Shown here: piece by piece, positions 39,051-52,874 of the stretch | How the letters are laid out: every line of letters starts with the position of its first letter | How positions within the stretch are numbered: position 1 is the stretch's first letter | The notes under the pieces: generated by a model | Told to the model about the DNA's origin: nothing | Database searches by the model: none | The model's input: only the letters and a program-made list of their open reading frames with translations | From: Chrysoperla carnea | Taxonomy: Eukaryota > Arthropoda > Insecta > Neuroptera > Chrysopidae | Length of the DNA: 64,000 nt | Assembly: GCF_905475395.1 (NCBI RefSeq) | Contig: NC_058339.1 | Location: 17,616,001-17,680,000 of the forward strand | Direction: 5' to 3' | Made by a program: the position numbers and the translations under genes

Positions 39051-40171
39051 GCACTATTATATTTAAATTATTGAATACTACTCGATACTAAAATTGAAAC
39101 TATTATTTATTAAAAGATATATTTAAGACAGTTGGTTTTTTTTGACAAGTAGAGTACTTAAGTGTACACAGTATAATGCTTTAATACTATCATCGCTCGT
39201 ATATATACAGCTAAAGAACAGAGTTTTAATTATATCATCATTGTCGTAAAGTAACGTCTTTTACACATTCGTGACGAAAATATCTATTTAAAATTTTACT
39301 TACATAACATATAATACGTATATATAATATTTAGTTGTCGAGTACATACATATAAGTACACATACACAAGTCATATTATATAATCAAATATTTTATGTTA
39401 TTACATTATTAGATAAAGATGGCGTGACGGTGTTACCTAAAACCTACAAAATATTAAACTAAGTATGAATGATTTACAAATTAAATAAACATGCTTGTAT
39501 AAAATGGAAGGTACCCATTGCATATGGGTGTTGGAGGTACATATGGGATGGATGCTTGCTTGCTACGAACAGTGCTAACATGAATTAGTGTGTGAAATTA
39601 TTATTTTACTCACAAAATATTCTATTGTACTTTGTATGCCTTGATTTCCTAAGCAGTGTCGGGAAATGTTAATTCAATTTAGTCTAATTGACACAAATAG
39701 TATTGGTTAAAAATTATTTCACCTATAATAAGTTACAATGCAGAGTTTTTGAGATATCGCAACGTGTATTATACGACATTTATGATATAAAATATATGCC
39801 ATATTTCATAGCTTGCACTATATAGAATAGATTAACAAAATACTTGAACGAAAATGTTTGAAATTCTTTTGTTCACAGGTATTTTGTAATATAACATATC
39901 GTTAAAATTGTAAGCGAACAACGATCGTCAAAACGTTGTTACAAGTAGGTAGATGTAGAATGATATCATCTACAATACAGATACTTTGTCATAATACTAT
40001 TAACAAGTCGTGGTGATAATGACCCAAAGAGGCCTCATTAAATACTTGCTGATTCAGTTAATTATCGTGTACGTCTCAAAACGATTGAAAAAATTTTATT
40101 GAAAAAAATTTCAGTTGAAGAATTTTTACTTTACATACAGAAAAATGAATTTGGTTGTTGAAATTGTTTTA
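39051..40171. other. Spacer, nothing recognised
   Basis: AT-rich with no gene or element ends I can support. Confidence 0.4.
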
Positions 40172-40591
40172 GACAAGTGAAAACAAACAATTGACTGAGT
40201 TAATTGTTGAAATACCATGTATAGTCAGTGTTGATTTCTTTATCACATTACATACACCAACATGTGACACATACATAACTGATAATCAAGTATAGTACAT
40301 ATTATAAAATTTCCCCCCGTAATTGTCGCCCTCACGGGTAAACAGTGATGTTTACGAAAAAATGTTTCAAACTAAAGTTGTTTAATTTTTGATAAGAAAT
40401 TTTTTACATTTAAACTTTTGTTCTATCTCTAACGGTTTACAAGATGGGTCCTACGGGCCCAAGTCCCAATTGACCTATGATGCTCATTTACGAACTTGAC
40501 CTCACTTTTTACGTCCTGAGTACGCTGTAAAAATTTCAGCTCGATATCTTTTTTCGTTTTTGAGTTATCGTGTCCACAGACGGATACACAA
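40172..40591 (+). repeat. Repeat family A, copy 6, 3' end truncated
   Basis: It has the family start (GACAAGTGAAAACAAACAAT) and continues to GAGTTATCGTGTCCACAGAC. The ACGGAC run and everything after it are missing. A second copy follows 120 bp later. Confidence 0.82.
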
Positions 40592-40711
40592 ACAAATAAT
40601 ACAATCTTATAAGTGACGTATATGTTTGAAATACATAATGTTGTTGCTATGCAAATAATTGATACTATGTGTTATATATATATAACATATCAATTATGTT
40701 CTGAACTAATT

Positions 40712-41134
40712 TGCGCTGTCACGGGTAAACAATAATCTTTACAAAAAAATGTTTCACACAAAAGTTGTTTATTTTTTTGTAAGGAACATTTTTTACATTT
40801 AAACTTTTATTCTATCTCTAACGGTTTACAAGATGGATACTACGGACCCATGACCCAATTGACCCATGTTGCTCATTTACGAACTTGACCTCACTTTTTA
40901 CGTCCTAAGCACGCTGTAAAATTTCATTTCAGCTTGATATCTCTTTTCGTTTTTGAGTAATCGTGACCACAGACAGACGGACGGACGAACGGACAACCGG
41001 AAATGGATTAATTAGGTGATTTTATGAACACCTATACCAATTTTTTTTTTGTAGCATCAATATTTTTAGGCGTTACAAACTTGGGACTAAACTTATAATA
41101 CTATGTATATTTCATATATACATGGTATAAAAAA
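40712..41134 (+). repeat. Repeat family A, copy 7, 5' end truncated
   Basis: It begins at GCGCTGTCACGGGTAAACAA, about a quarter into the family. It runs to the 3' end (CATATATACATGGTATAAAA), including an ACAGACAGACGGACGGACG run. Confidence 0.82.
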
Positions 41135-41353
41135 CGCTAAAGAAGAGGGAGGTACAAGAATGTTTCGTTATATCCAAGAATCGTCAATGAGACATCATAT
41201 AATAAATTCGTTGCGCAAGAAAGAGACGGACAATAATTAATCAATTTTCAAGTTCTGTTTACTATTAATTACTTTTTACCCAATTCTTACAATCAGAAGC
41301 ATGTTCCTCTAAAGGGAATAGCTACGAAAACGCTTTTATATTTTCTCAATCAA

Positions 41354-41659
41354 AGAGCCTAAGTGGCCGAGCGGTCTAAAGCGATAGACTTTAACCGTTT
41401 GCTTACTTAGACTTTGGTTGCTGATTTGAATCTTCTTGGCAGCGGCATTGAGAGCAATTATACTTAATGGGGGGGGGGTAGAATTGATTACATTGTCGTC
41501 GCTTGGATAAGAACGAAGTAACCAATTCCACCCACAACATCAAATGTAATTGTATATATGGATGTAGTTTAACAAATTATGAAGTGGGTGGCCTCTGTTA
41601 TAGGCGTATATGTCAGAGAAGCGGAGGTTAAACCACACTTTTATTATTATTATTATTAT
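41354..41659 (+). mobile_element. tRNA-Leu-headed SINE, copy 2, with 17-bp target duplication
   Basis: It has the same head (TGGCCGAGCGGTCTAAAGCG), body and ATT-type tail as the copy at 35732. Box B is mutated (GATTTGAATCTT) and the tail is longer, (TTA)n at about 41640-41659. The flanks TATATTTTCTCAATCAA (41337-41353) and TATATTTTCACAATCAA (41660-41676) differ at one base. A G9 run at 41470-41478 is unique to this copy. Confidence 0.92.
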
Positions 41660-41676
41660 TATATTTTCACAATCAA

Positions 41677-44071
41677 TAATCAATATTTAGCAGACGCAAT
41701 TATATGTTTCATAATAGCACCATCTAAAGTCAATGCCCGAGACGTGCGTTTTTTCTTTTCAGTCTGGGTTACTCCTTAGTTTTTAACCGACATAAATAAG
41801 ATTGCACTCATGTGTTGTTAGATAGTTTATCGTACTGTTGTGGAATAACATTAGCATTGCCGAAACACTTAGAAAAAAAGCAAACAATATCTTTCTATCA
41901 GAAAGTTAAAAAGGTGTTTCAATACAACCACAAATACCATGTAATGTTAGAAATATCATTGCTACAATATATGAGATTTTAGTCGGTTTTATGAGAAATA
42001 TTTAACACTTAAAACTTTTTTGATGGACAAAAATCCTTATTGTGCTATTACATGATTTTATTTCAGATCTATTCATTTATAAAACAAAACAAAAAAAATT
42101 TAAAAGCACGGTATTTATGGTATAGAAAAATATTTTCTTTTGTTTCTACTCCTTTATGTTTCAAAATAATTCCACAATACCTATATTCTCATTATGCGTG
42201 GTTCCTCTTTAATGTAGTAATAAATGATAATTTTTTGGAGTTTTGAAATTTTGTGCACCAGAAAATTTATATTCATGTAAGTCAAATTTACTCGCTTGAT
42301 TTACTTGAAACATATCTAAGAACACGCTGAATTAAATAACCTTTTTCCATAGCCTTCTCCAAACTGAACCGATTTTTCTATACCATAAAAGGGGAATAAA
42401 TAATATATATGAGTATGATCGATGAAAACTTCTAAACACGATATATACACATAAAAAACGGGGACCTTAACAAAAAACAACCAAAATTGAATTAGTGACG
42501 CTAGGAGTAATCTGTTTAACAAAAATATTTAAAATCAGATACTCGATGGAAGTGATATGAGAATATGAATTTTTAAACTAAAATGTATCCAATAAAAACT
42601 AAACAATTAGTTTAAAATACTATTACAGTTATATAAATAGAATTTGTAACATTTAATGTAATAAAATTTTATTAAGAAACACCTCCAAGGTAAAATTTTA
42701 AATGAGAAAATTTATTTTAATTTTATGTTTTAAAATTGCACGTTCTGATTAAATTTTCAGGGTTGCTTGTTCTGCAATTTAAATATCCGAATGAAATTGA
42801 ATCGATGCTTAATTCACATCAAAATTAGAAAAAAAATCAAGAACTGTGTTGCCTCATGGGCCAAACTTGTTGAGGTTAGCCAAATTGGGTGAGGAAAATT
42901 AAATTGTGTCAACATTTAATTCTGAAAATCACCTGACAGCTGGGCTGAATATTATTGCGAATGCTTAGTGTGCCAATTCTCTTGCAGTATAAGTTGATGT
43001 AAATTGTTAAGCTTACTTGAATTGGCATTCAAAGAAAACTCTTCTTTTGAACCATCGCCCGACAAAGATTCCTTCTGGGAACTATACCACCGACAGTGCC
43101 TTAATGAATCCTTAAAACATACAGTGATACTGCGTCTCCTTTCCCCACGGGCTAGCTTCTAAATGAGGTTCCCCTACATACACCGCTTCTGGCAATTATT
43201 TGGAAACCGTTTTATCATTTGTCACTGATAATGTGAGTGTCCAAATACAGCTTTACTGACAATATTAAACAAATCTAGCTGCTACAAATAAATAAATATT
43301 TATAACTAGGTTGCTTGTATACGACATTAAAAACTAAACTTTAAGCTTTTCGTTCTGTTCAAAAATGAAAATATTTAATTTTGACCATAGGAATTTAACT
43401 CAATTTGTGTGTTTACTGTTTTACTTAAGTATTTTGAAAACAAAAAGCTAACTACTATTATTTCCAAATCCAATTAAAGAATAAAAATTTAGTTTTATTT
43501 CATTTGATTATTACCGAATCCAATGTTGCATTGATTTTCAATTTGACATTCGTTCATTTTAGTAATGGAATCAAAGAACACAGATAAAATAGTAGAAAAT
43601 CTAATATAGATAAAGGTGACCAGAGTAAAATAGAATAGAAATAAATTAACACACAAATTAACTTAAGTTTCCACAACATTGGTTTACTATTACTGTTAGC
43701 ATGTAATGCTTTGATGGAAATAATATAAAGAGTTCCAAAGAAAATTTTTTTTTAACGAAGTGTATTTTTATAGTCTTATAGATCAATTAGTAAGTTTGAA
43801 GAATATGCAGGGTTTGGATGCTTTATGTTTTGCTTCCTCTAGGGCTTTGGAGAGTTTTTTTATGTTGATTAAAATTTCTTATTTAATTGTACTAACAAAC
43901 ATAGTAAACGTTAATTGAATGACACGGTAATTCGAGAGCGACAATAATAATAACATGCATGTGTAAGAGCAGGAAAATTGAACAAGTTACTTGTTTGAGA
44001 TGGAGTGGTCTAACTACACCAAAAAACATCTTTCAAAATAAAGGGTTTTCTGAGATTTGTCCAGAAAGACA
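41677..44071. other. Spacer, nothing recognised
   Basis: Short frames at 42040 and 42316 have no family resemblance. No element ends seen. Confidence 0.4.
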
Positions 44072-44135
44072 TTAATACTCCACTGTGAATTACAAAAAGA
44101 TTTCTTTTGGCAAGTTGAAAAATTTTGTCATTTAA
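44072..44135 (+). repeat. 64-bp direct repeat, left of MITE copy 1
   Basis: It starts TTAATACTCCACTGTGAATT and ends TTTTGTCATTTAA. It is repeated at 44776-44839 with about four mismatches. Both copies begin and end with TTAA. Confidence 0.9.
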
Positions 44136-44775
44136 GGATGTATGAGCATGACAACAATGTTTGATTTAAAGGCTCAAAATTTGTTTGTAGGTAGTCTTTT
44201 ACTCAAAGAATATGTGGTTAAAATTTCAGCTTAGGTATCCGTGCAAATTTTTAAGAAAAAAGTCAATAAAAATCGATATAAAATACATTGGCTCTTATGG
44301 AGGAATCTCAAAAAACGGCATATTTTGGAAGTTTTTGATAATTTTCATTTGGAATGAATGAAAACAAATTTAAAAAAAAACTTTTTAATAGAAAGTAAAC
44401 ATATTAGCAATGAATTAGAAAAGAAAAAAACTAAGTGTCACCGTCCATATAAGGGATGTAAGAGCAGGGTAGATTAAGGGTTGAAATTATTTTTATCTTA
44501 TTTTCAACTTTGATGATGAATTTTGTTATAACTTCATGAATGTAGACGAAAAATAAGAATAAAATTTTTCGATATGTGTCTTGGTTTTCGAAATATCGAA
44601 AGCTAAATAATTAAACAAAATTTTCAATTTTCGATATTTTGAAAATTAAGCCAGATATCGAAAAATTTTATTCTTACTTTTCGTCTTATATCGTCAAGTA
44701 ATAATATAAATTTATCATCAAAATTGAAAATATCTATTTTTAAATTTGTGCCCCCACTACCATGCTCATACATCC
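44136..44775 (-). mobile_element. TTAA-flanked MITE, copy 1
   Basis: The body starts GGATGTATGAGCATG and ends CATGCTCATACATCC, 15-bp perfect inverted ends. TTAA lies on both sides (44132-44135 and 44776-44779), as for piggyBac-type insertion. The 640-bp interior is non-coding. A closely matching copy lies in opposite orientation at 52875-53508. Uniquely here, a 64-bp sequence is directly repeated on both sides. Confidence 0.85.
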
Positions 44776-44839
44776 TTAATACTCCACTGTGAATAACAAA
44801 AAGATTTCTATTGGCAAATTGAAAAATTTTGTCATTTAA
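44776..44839 (+). repeat. 64-bp direct repeat, right of MITE copy 1
   Basis: This is the partner of 44072-44135. The two copies differ at about four positions (for example ATTACAAAAAG against ATAACAAAAAG). They meet the MITE exactly at TTAA. Confidence 0.9.
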
Positions 44840-47800
44840 ACTATCAAAGATCTACTGCTAGGCACATGTTCTAAATTATTTAGTAAAAGTAAGTAAAATT
44901 TATATCGAACACACATTTATCAGGATATATGTCCAATGTTGTTTTGTTGTAATAAAGGTAAGATTCAATGACAATTTTCAACATACAAGTTGTTAAACAT
45001 AGATATGTGTTTTTACTTAAGCATAATTATTATACAAAACCAAAATAAAATCCACAAAGCAGACGTTATCAAAATAATAAAACCGTAGTACATGTAGTTA
45101 AGGTATAGTGAATACTTACTTAGTTACCTCACTACCAATGATAGCAAGTACTAACAATTTAACGTTATATCGAGGTAATCAGGTAATGTACTTTACCTAT
45201 TTACAATCAAATGTTTTGTTATGCAAGAAAAGCAATCTGGAAGGTGTTGTTATAACAACTGCATGTAGAGTGTTATGAAATTTAATTTTACCTATATAAA
45301 TATATGAATAGATTATGTGTAATTTCTTTTTACAGTTAATGAGAAATCGTTAAATATTCAGCACGTAATCCAGCACAGACCTGGTGTTCAACCAGTGCTG
45401 TGTACACGAATATTTTAAATTTTAGCCAGTACGATTGTAGGGACACAAATTTGCCAGTTTACACACAATAAACAGTAAAAATTGGGTAGTGGGAGTATTA
45501 GTACTTAAAAATCGGCTTCGAGAGTACGTTGTTTGAGAGTAGAGAAACTAGTAACTTGCTGGCTTGATGTTTCCTTATAATGACTGGCTTACAATCTGAG
45601 TTTACATAAAGTCAGTCTTACAGGTTTGCTGATAAAACAAGCTCCAAACGGAGCCCTTTCATTAATATTTCATTTCATTAATATTTCATTTCATTAATAT
45701 TCAAATATTTTGGCATGTGTCCTAAGCCCATTCTTCTGATTTTCATAAAATAAGAGCTAAAAAACGTTAAAGGCATAGTTTTTTTCTGGTTTTACTTTGG
45801 ATGGGTTTACAGTGTGCGTTTTATTATTGACGGAACTAGTTGTATGAATTTTTATATTCCGTAACTGAAGCTTCGAATTCTTTTACTTTTGTAGGATTAA
45901 TTCACTTTGATCCTTTGACTTGGTAAAGTTTGCGAATCATCTTAGTATTTACTGAACTACTTGTATCAATTTTTATATCCCATATTTGATACTATTCTCA
46001 TTGGGTCATATGTGTGCATGACCCAATTGACATCGCTTGCTTGTTTACGAAACCCAAAATCACTTGTATAAAACTTACAGCTTGATTTTGTTTTATTCCT
46101 AAGTTATTTTTTTCGCCGAAAAAAACTTGGAAATAAAAATTCAACCTGGTACATTTAATATACATTTATAGTGTATAAGTATTGATGGATTAACATTGTT
46201 ACTACTCAATATAATTTTATATGTTCTCACAAAACTTAATGCAACAAATCTTGTACATTTATCCGTATCTCTTCCTGTGTCATATTTTTATTATCTTCAA
46301 AAGCATCAATATGCAGTTGGATATATATATTTTCGTGTTATACAAGTTTAAAGAGTGTTTTTCTACATCTAACGCCTTCAAAGTGGTTATCATAATGAAA
46401 ATTACTAACGTTATATTCTATGTAGAGAGGAATATAACCAATATTAGTTTTTGTACATAAAGGCGATTTTTCAGCGTAATTAAAGTCAATAAATATTATA
46501 TCTATATTCTTGGATTGACGTAGTGATTCTGGTCCCAGAGCTAGTAAGCCATATTACAAAAAAAAAGTAGCTAGGATATGTTACAGTTTTAATCTGAAAA
46601 ACAAAAAGAATCATGAAAGAAGGATGCTTTTAGGTACTAAATGCTTTCCAAAACTGAATAATATGCGAACTCACTTGTATCAATTTATTTTCTTATTAAA
46701 TTTTAATCTGAAAAAATTGTGAGGTTGCATGATGGTTGAAAAGAAAAATAGAAAGCTAATCCCCTCAAATCTCCCCAAAATATGAAAATAATTACCGCCT
46801 GAAAAAATTAAAAAGCCTGTCACATTCCCACCCATCTTCCATGCTACGTGTGTTGAAAATATCATTTTTAATCCAATTATCTCATGCCAGGCGTGATAAA
46901 TTGTCAGCAAATTTTAACAGCGTGTGCATTATAGGCTTTTAATTGTTTATATTAAAAGTTCTGCAGATTTATTTAGATTTTGTTTACTTTAGCCAGCTAT
47001 ATAAATGAAATTGCCTAAACAAATTCAAAAATAAAAAAAGACGAGTTAAACCCGCAAGTTGCTTTGATAAAAATGATAAAGATTTTGAAAATAAATTTTT
47101 CACAATCACATGAACACAAATTGTTTATTTAAACGACAAATAAATTCTTTCATAGTTATGACATATGTTAAAAAGAATCTACCTCTATCATATAAATACT
47201 TAGGCAATGCTTATACACCTGTCTAAGTAGAAATTTAGATGAGGTGCTAACATAACATATAATATCCTGTGGACATATAGACGTTATCTTAAATCGACGT
47301 CAAGCTAATTTTCCGGTGTGCAGAAATAAACATAGAATATACTCTCATAGAATGTACATGCATATCTTTGAATGTATACTTATATTAATAAATACTCATG
47401 TAACAAATACTTAGTGACTCAGGTTTTTTTCTTAAATTTCGTTCAATGTAGTTGCGTTCGTTCAAAACAAAGTGGCACCGAAGATAAAAGAGTGATGTTT
47501 TGTGCACATACATATACAGCATACTCTCTCTCTTGCTCGGTGCTACTTTGATTTGAACTCTATGCATGATGACTTTACTCGATTGTGTATTTAACCCGTC
47601 AAAACTTTGGTTAAAACATATAATATTGCTTTTGCAAGAATATATATAACTTTTTCTTTAAAGTTTGAAAATAGTTTTCTTGCGTTCATTTTCGAAATTA
47701 TAGTCCTTCATAATTCATTTTTATATTAAATATCTACTTATTCGCACAAGAGAAATGTCGACATCATGTACATCGTGTAAAATATACAATTACTACAATA

Positions 47801-48356
47801 AGTACAGTAAGTGTAAAATGTAACATACTATGTATAATTAATTTTGATAAATATATATTTATTTTGCACAGTATACAATTAAATTACTCTGGTTGCTCTT
47901 CGAAGTTAATAAATAATTCGGAAAAACTCTTCCTGGCAAATTTTTATTTTCCTTAAGAAAAGTATTCAAAATGATAAAAGTAAAAAATACTGTAATTAAT
48001 TATTCGAAAATGTGAATTGTTTTAAATTTTACTTATTAATTCTTAAAAACTTCGTAAAAAAAGTCTTGCTTTTACTTTATTTTGTTAACTAAATTTTCAT
48101 AAAATCACTGATTATTCTGAAAAAGTTTTCTGGGAGAACTCTTCCGAAAGGTCTCAAGGTATTATCATTTTCTGTCATTAAATGATTGACAAATAATTTA
48201 TTTGATACTTTCAGACTTTTTCTGCCTTTTTCAGAGATAGTTTTACCTCACATATTCTTTTTCTGAATTTTAAACTATATATTCTGAGTTCCAGGAAAGA
48301 TTTATTTCCGCAAGGGATATTTTTGTTAAGTGTCATTCCAATCTATTAGTTAATTT
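44840..48356. other. Spacer with one decayed family A trace
   Basis: The stretch 45990-46110 keeps diverged family A words (GACCCAATTGACATC, TTACAGCTTGAT). No gene is supported. The ORF-like frames at 46221, 46680 and 47385 look random. Confidence 0.4.
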
Positions 48357-48413
48357 TTACGTGAGAACGTAACAAACAAACAAACAAACATCCTTACTTT
48401 CAAATTTTTAATA
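48357..48413 (-). mobile_element. Type 1 Helitron, 5'-end fragment
   Basis: On the minus strand it reads ATATTAAAAATTTGAAAGTA, then AGGATGTTTGTTTGTTTG and ACGTTCTCACGT. This is the first ~55 bp of the family; the rest is missing. Confidence 0.6.
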
Positions 48414-49651
48414 TATAATTAATAAAGAATAGTGATTTATGTGTCGTATAGAAAAGTATAGGATTAGATTTCGACCGTTCTATACAAATATGTCGTTAGG
48501 AGTGAAATGATTCCCTTGTTAACTAAGAGCAATTGTAGGTTAAATGATTTCCATTTATGAGTGTAAAATGTTTTCTTTTATACCGGTGATTTTCGGAGTA
48601 ATATTTTCTAGTAGGTAAATATATTTATTAACTTTTAAATAATTACATATAACATAACAAAAATATTGTTAATCATTTTTTAAATTCTATCTATTCATGG
48701 GTTGTTGGGACGTATGTGGGATTTGTTGTGTTGGCAACTCTTGGATAATTTAACAGGATGCTGCTTGTGTGTTTGGGTGCGTATATGAAACTACATATTA
48801 TATAGGTACAGGAATAAAATACAAAATATACAATTTTAGCTTGAGTTAGAAGTGGTATAGGATATGGTTTTATTATTATAATTCAACAAAATCTCAACTA
48901 AATACCGGATTCCGGTAAACCGCTACATGTTTTGTATGTTCCGGTATGATTTAAACACAATATGAGTAGAAATGGACATTTGAGAGGGTTTAAATAATAG
49001 TATTTTGTTTATAATATAATAACATATAATATTTAATGTTTTCATTTTCCTGTTTAAGTGGTTTTAATAACATTTTTTAAATAAATTTTAAAAGTATTTC
49101 ATTAATCATAAGTTGAATATATTATTATTTATAAAATTTTAAATGCTGGAAATTGAACTTTTTAATCGGATAGAAATCGTTACTTTTTTTCCCGTATTGT
49201 TAAAATACTCCTGTCACGAGAAATAAATGACATTATTTAAATTAAACCAATAGTACAAAAATGTACAAAAATCCAGTGCCAGGGTTGGTACCTTTATTTT
49301 TAAAACGAAATTAAACGTACTTATATCAAGTAAAATTTGAAGTATTTTAAAAATCCCGAGCATAATAGGAAATCCTTGTAGGTGTAATTATTATAATTTG
49401 TTAGTTTCAAACCTAAAGAGGAGACGTTATTAAAGGTAAATTTAAAAAGTACTTGAACGAAAACCTTATTTTTATGGTCAACGTATGTTTACTACATTTG
49501 ATCGACCCAAGCAGTTATGGGTTGCAATCTACAGTGTAGCGATTCGCTCGTTGCTTTAGAGGATTGACTGACTTTTATGGCATTGAATGTGTTATAACAT
49601 CTCATACATTCATTGAGCCTAGAACCTTCATACAAAAATTTAATTATTTAA
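48414..49651. other. Spacer, nothing recognised
   Basis: AT-rich with no supported feature. Confidence 0.4.
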
Positions 49652-50170
49652 TTTATACCATGTATATGAAATATACCATGGTATACCAAGTTTAGTCCCA
49701 AGTTAGTCCATTTTCGGTTGTCTGTCTGTCTGTGTGTCGTCTGTCGTCTGTCCGCCTGTCATCACGATTACTCAAAAATGAAAAGAGACATCAAGCTGAA
49801 ATTTTTATAGCGTGCTGAGGACGTAAAAAGTGAGGTCAAGTTTGTAAATAAGCAACATAGGCCTATTGGGTCTTGGGTGCGTAGGACCCATCTTGTAATC
49901 CGTTAGAGATAGAACAAAAGTTTATATATTCAAATAAATCAAATAAATGATCAAAAAATAAACAACTTTTGTCTGAAACATTTTTTCGTAAACATCACTG
50001 TTTACCCGTGAGAGCGCAAATTATGTGCAAATTGTATAATATGTTTTTTAAGGGAATATCAGTTATATATGTGTGACATGAATGTATGTGAAATATGACA
50101 GAGTAATCAACACTGTCTATACATGGTATTTCAACAATTAACTCAGTCAATTCTTTGTTTTCACTTGTTT
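49652..50170 (-). repeat. Repeat family A, copy 8
   Basis: The minus strand begins at 50170 with the AACAAGTGAAAACAAAGAAT end and finishes with CATGGTATAAAT at 49652. It lacks the CATCAATATTTTTAAGCGTT segment but keeps the other landmarks and a TGTCTGTCTGTGTGTCGTCT-like run (plus strand). Confidence 0.82.
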
Positions 50171-52706
50171 TTGAAATAATTTGAAGATCGAAATTACAAT
50201 ATGTAAGAAAAAATTAGGAAAAAAAAATATTTATTTTAAAAACTATTTAAAATTTTCTATTCCATTCTTTTATCATTCTTTAAATTTGTGGTATAACTTG
50301 AAATAATAGTAATTGTTTCTGAATCTGCAAAAAATACAAAACTGTAAAATGAGTGAAATAATGTATTACTACGGATGACGCTGAGTGGATGGATGGATAT
50401 ACATTCTACTGTGCGTCTCAAATACAATAGTTTTAGAAGCTTCGAGTATTAAATACAACAAAATTATGGAAATATTTTGTACCTTGCTTTGGACACAATC
50501 ATGGTGTTGTGTCTCCTTCAATTTACTACGCGCGATTCCATTTCTTAAGGAGGTCTTTTCGTTGAAAAAATTTCGAGTTAATGAGTTTTCGACTTATACA
50601 AGTAGTTTAAGATACATATTTTTTGAGTATCTGTCCCTATACCATACCAGCATTGTAATTACTGTGTACATTCCCTAATTACTAGCGTGCTTTGTAGAAA
50701 TTACAGCAATAAAATTGATAGAAATTAAACTGTTTTACTTTGAATGGTTAAAATATTTACACATATAAAACAAAACTGTAACTTTATTGGCTTTATTTAA
50801 TATCTTTTTAATTAATTAAAACTAATTAATAAAAGTGAAAATTCAATGAGAGAAATTCAAAATTTTTAAAACGGAAATTCAAATTTTAAATACTTTCCGT
50901 CATGGTATATGCTTGTCAAATTCGTTGGCATACTGTATGGTATTAATTACTTATATTTTGTATGGTATTACATTGAGTTATATTATTCTACGACTCTATT
51001 AATAAAAAACGTAATAATAACGAGTGTAAATTCTGAGTTTTAAATTCATTATTTTAAAGTGTAAATTATACATTGAACTGTCACCAATTGACAGGTCACA
51101 TATTAAAACGTCATCAACAAAGAGCCCCTAAAGACGTTTAAACATCTCAAAATTATTCTGTATTTTAAATTTTAAAGTGTAAAAAATTAACACTTAATTA
51201 CCGCATTTTTAAACAGTATTTATATTTTTTACTATGTTATAACGGTGTAAACAATGAATTAAAAATAAATAAAAAATACATGAATATTCCCTATTGTATT
51301 GATATTTTTGAAACATGCGGTCATTTTTCTAATAATAAACGAATACAAACTATGAACAAAAAAAAAAAAACCAAGCTCTATTACACAAAGTAGATGGATG
51401 AACAATTTTTCTTAACTGAAAATTCTTTGTAATACTTCAAAATCGCCTGAAACTACTACTACTAACCATCTCGTCTAAAAACTCATATATCTTATTTTCG
51501 TTCAACTGAATATAACGAGTATAACATAAATTTTTTGTTAAAACCACGTTCAGACACAAACTTGGTTTATTTTTCTGTAATGATTTTTTAATTTTTGTAG
51601 ATATATTTTTAACATAACATACATTTTCAATCTGAAAAACTATTAGAGTGATTTCATGTATAACTGATATTACCTATGAATCAAAATGCGTTTTATCGTC
51701 ATATTATGAATACTAATATATTAGCGGTTTTAGTTTTAGTATAGTTTGATGGTTGATGCAACATTTATCCCTCTGTAGTTAAAAATATGTTCATAATTTA
51801 TGGATATTTAAAAAATGCAAGTGTGACTGACACTACATGCAAAAGGAAATCGCATTCTAGAGTGTTTTTAAACTTTGAATTTAAGATTTTAAATTTTATC
51901 TTGGGTCAAATTTCATAAAATAAATTATTGGAAATTTATTAGATAAATAAAGTTTGACTGACACTACCGTCACTTTGCATTGTAAAATAATTGTATTTAG
52001 AGTTGTATTCAAAAAGGAACCTTAGGAATTAAAATTACGGGACACAAGAATGGAACTTCGAAACCATTTTAAAGACTAAAGTCGAACTTTAGTGAAGTAA
52101 AAGCTATAATGACCTAGAATTTTAAGACCGTTTTACATCCTTATCCCTGATTAGGTTTAGCAATGTTACCTTTCCATCAATTTATTGAAAAATTTACCGT
52201 TTACATTAAAATATTTCATTTATGGCCCTATTTAAAAAAAAAAAAATGTTCCCTATATTTAATCTATGCCACAATTCTCTACTGTGTAATATAAGCAAGC
52301 GCTTAACCGTCACGCGTTCTATAAATTATAACCTCTACATAATTTTAAATAAATAAATTTGTGAATGCACTAGTTAAATAAAAATAGTTTGATTAAATGA
52401 TTAAATGATTTATACTGAGAACGGTTCATATTAAACTAATGAAAGTATACGAATAGGCCCGATAATCTTCGAAGTAAATATTTTTTGCTTATTCTTTTAC
52501 TCTCGTGGTGAGAGAAATTCTCACAATTCTGTAAACCTTTTAGATAGGTTGAAAAAATGTGAAAAATTCGTAATTTAAAAATAGATAAAATTTTACGAAG
52601 ATAGAAAAAGTTTTAACCACCTATACCATTTGAAAAATAGAAGCTATTTATGTTTTAAATCATCATTACGCGAGTGCTGACAAGTTAATATTGTAAATGA
52701 AAGACA
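50171..52706. other. Spacer, nothing recognised
   Basis: No gene. The 97-residue frame at 50385 starts at a non-ATG codon and has no features I recognise. Confidence 0.4.
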
Positions 52707-52850
52707 GGTAGTGGTTAGCGCATTAGATACATATTCCAAAGTACGCACGTTTGAGTCCCATCTTCTAGGATAGGTCCATGTATTACACTAAGCTTCTGTG
52801 TGGTACTGGAGTTACATTATGAGTACGCCAGCTCTATATAACTATTACAA
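52707..52850 (+). mobile_element. Degenerate tRNA-derived SINE
   Basis: AGGTAGTGGTTAGCGCATTA resembles a pol III box A, and ACGTTTGAGTCCC about 36 bp later resembles box B. A body with GTGTGGTACTGGAGTTACAT follows. It ends shortly before MITE copy 2. No target duplication was found. Confidence 0.55.
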
Positions 52851-52874
52851 AAAGTTTTTTTGGTACTTTCTTAA

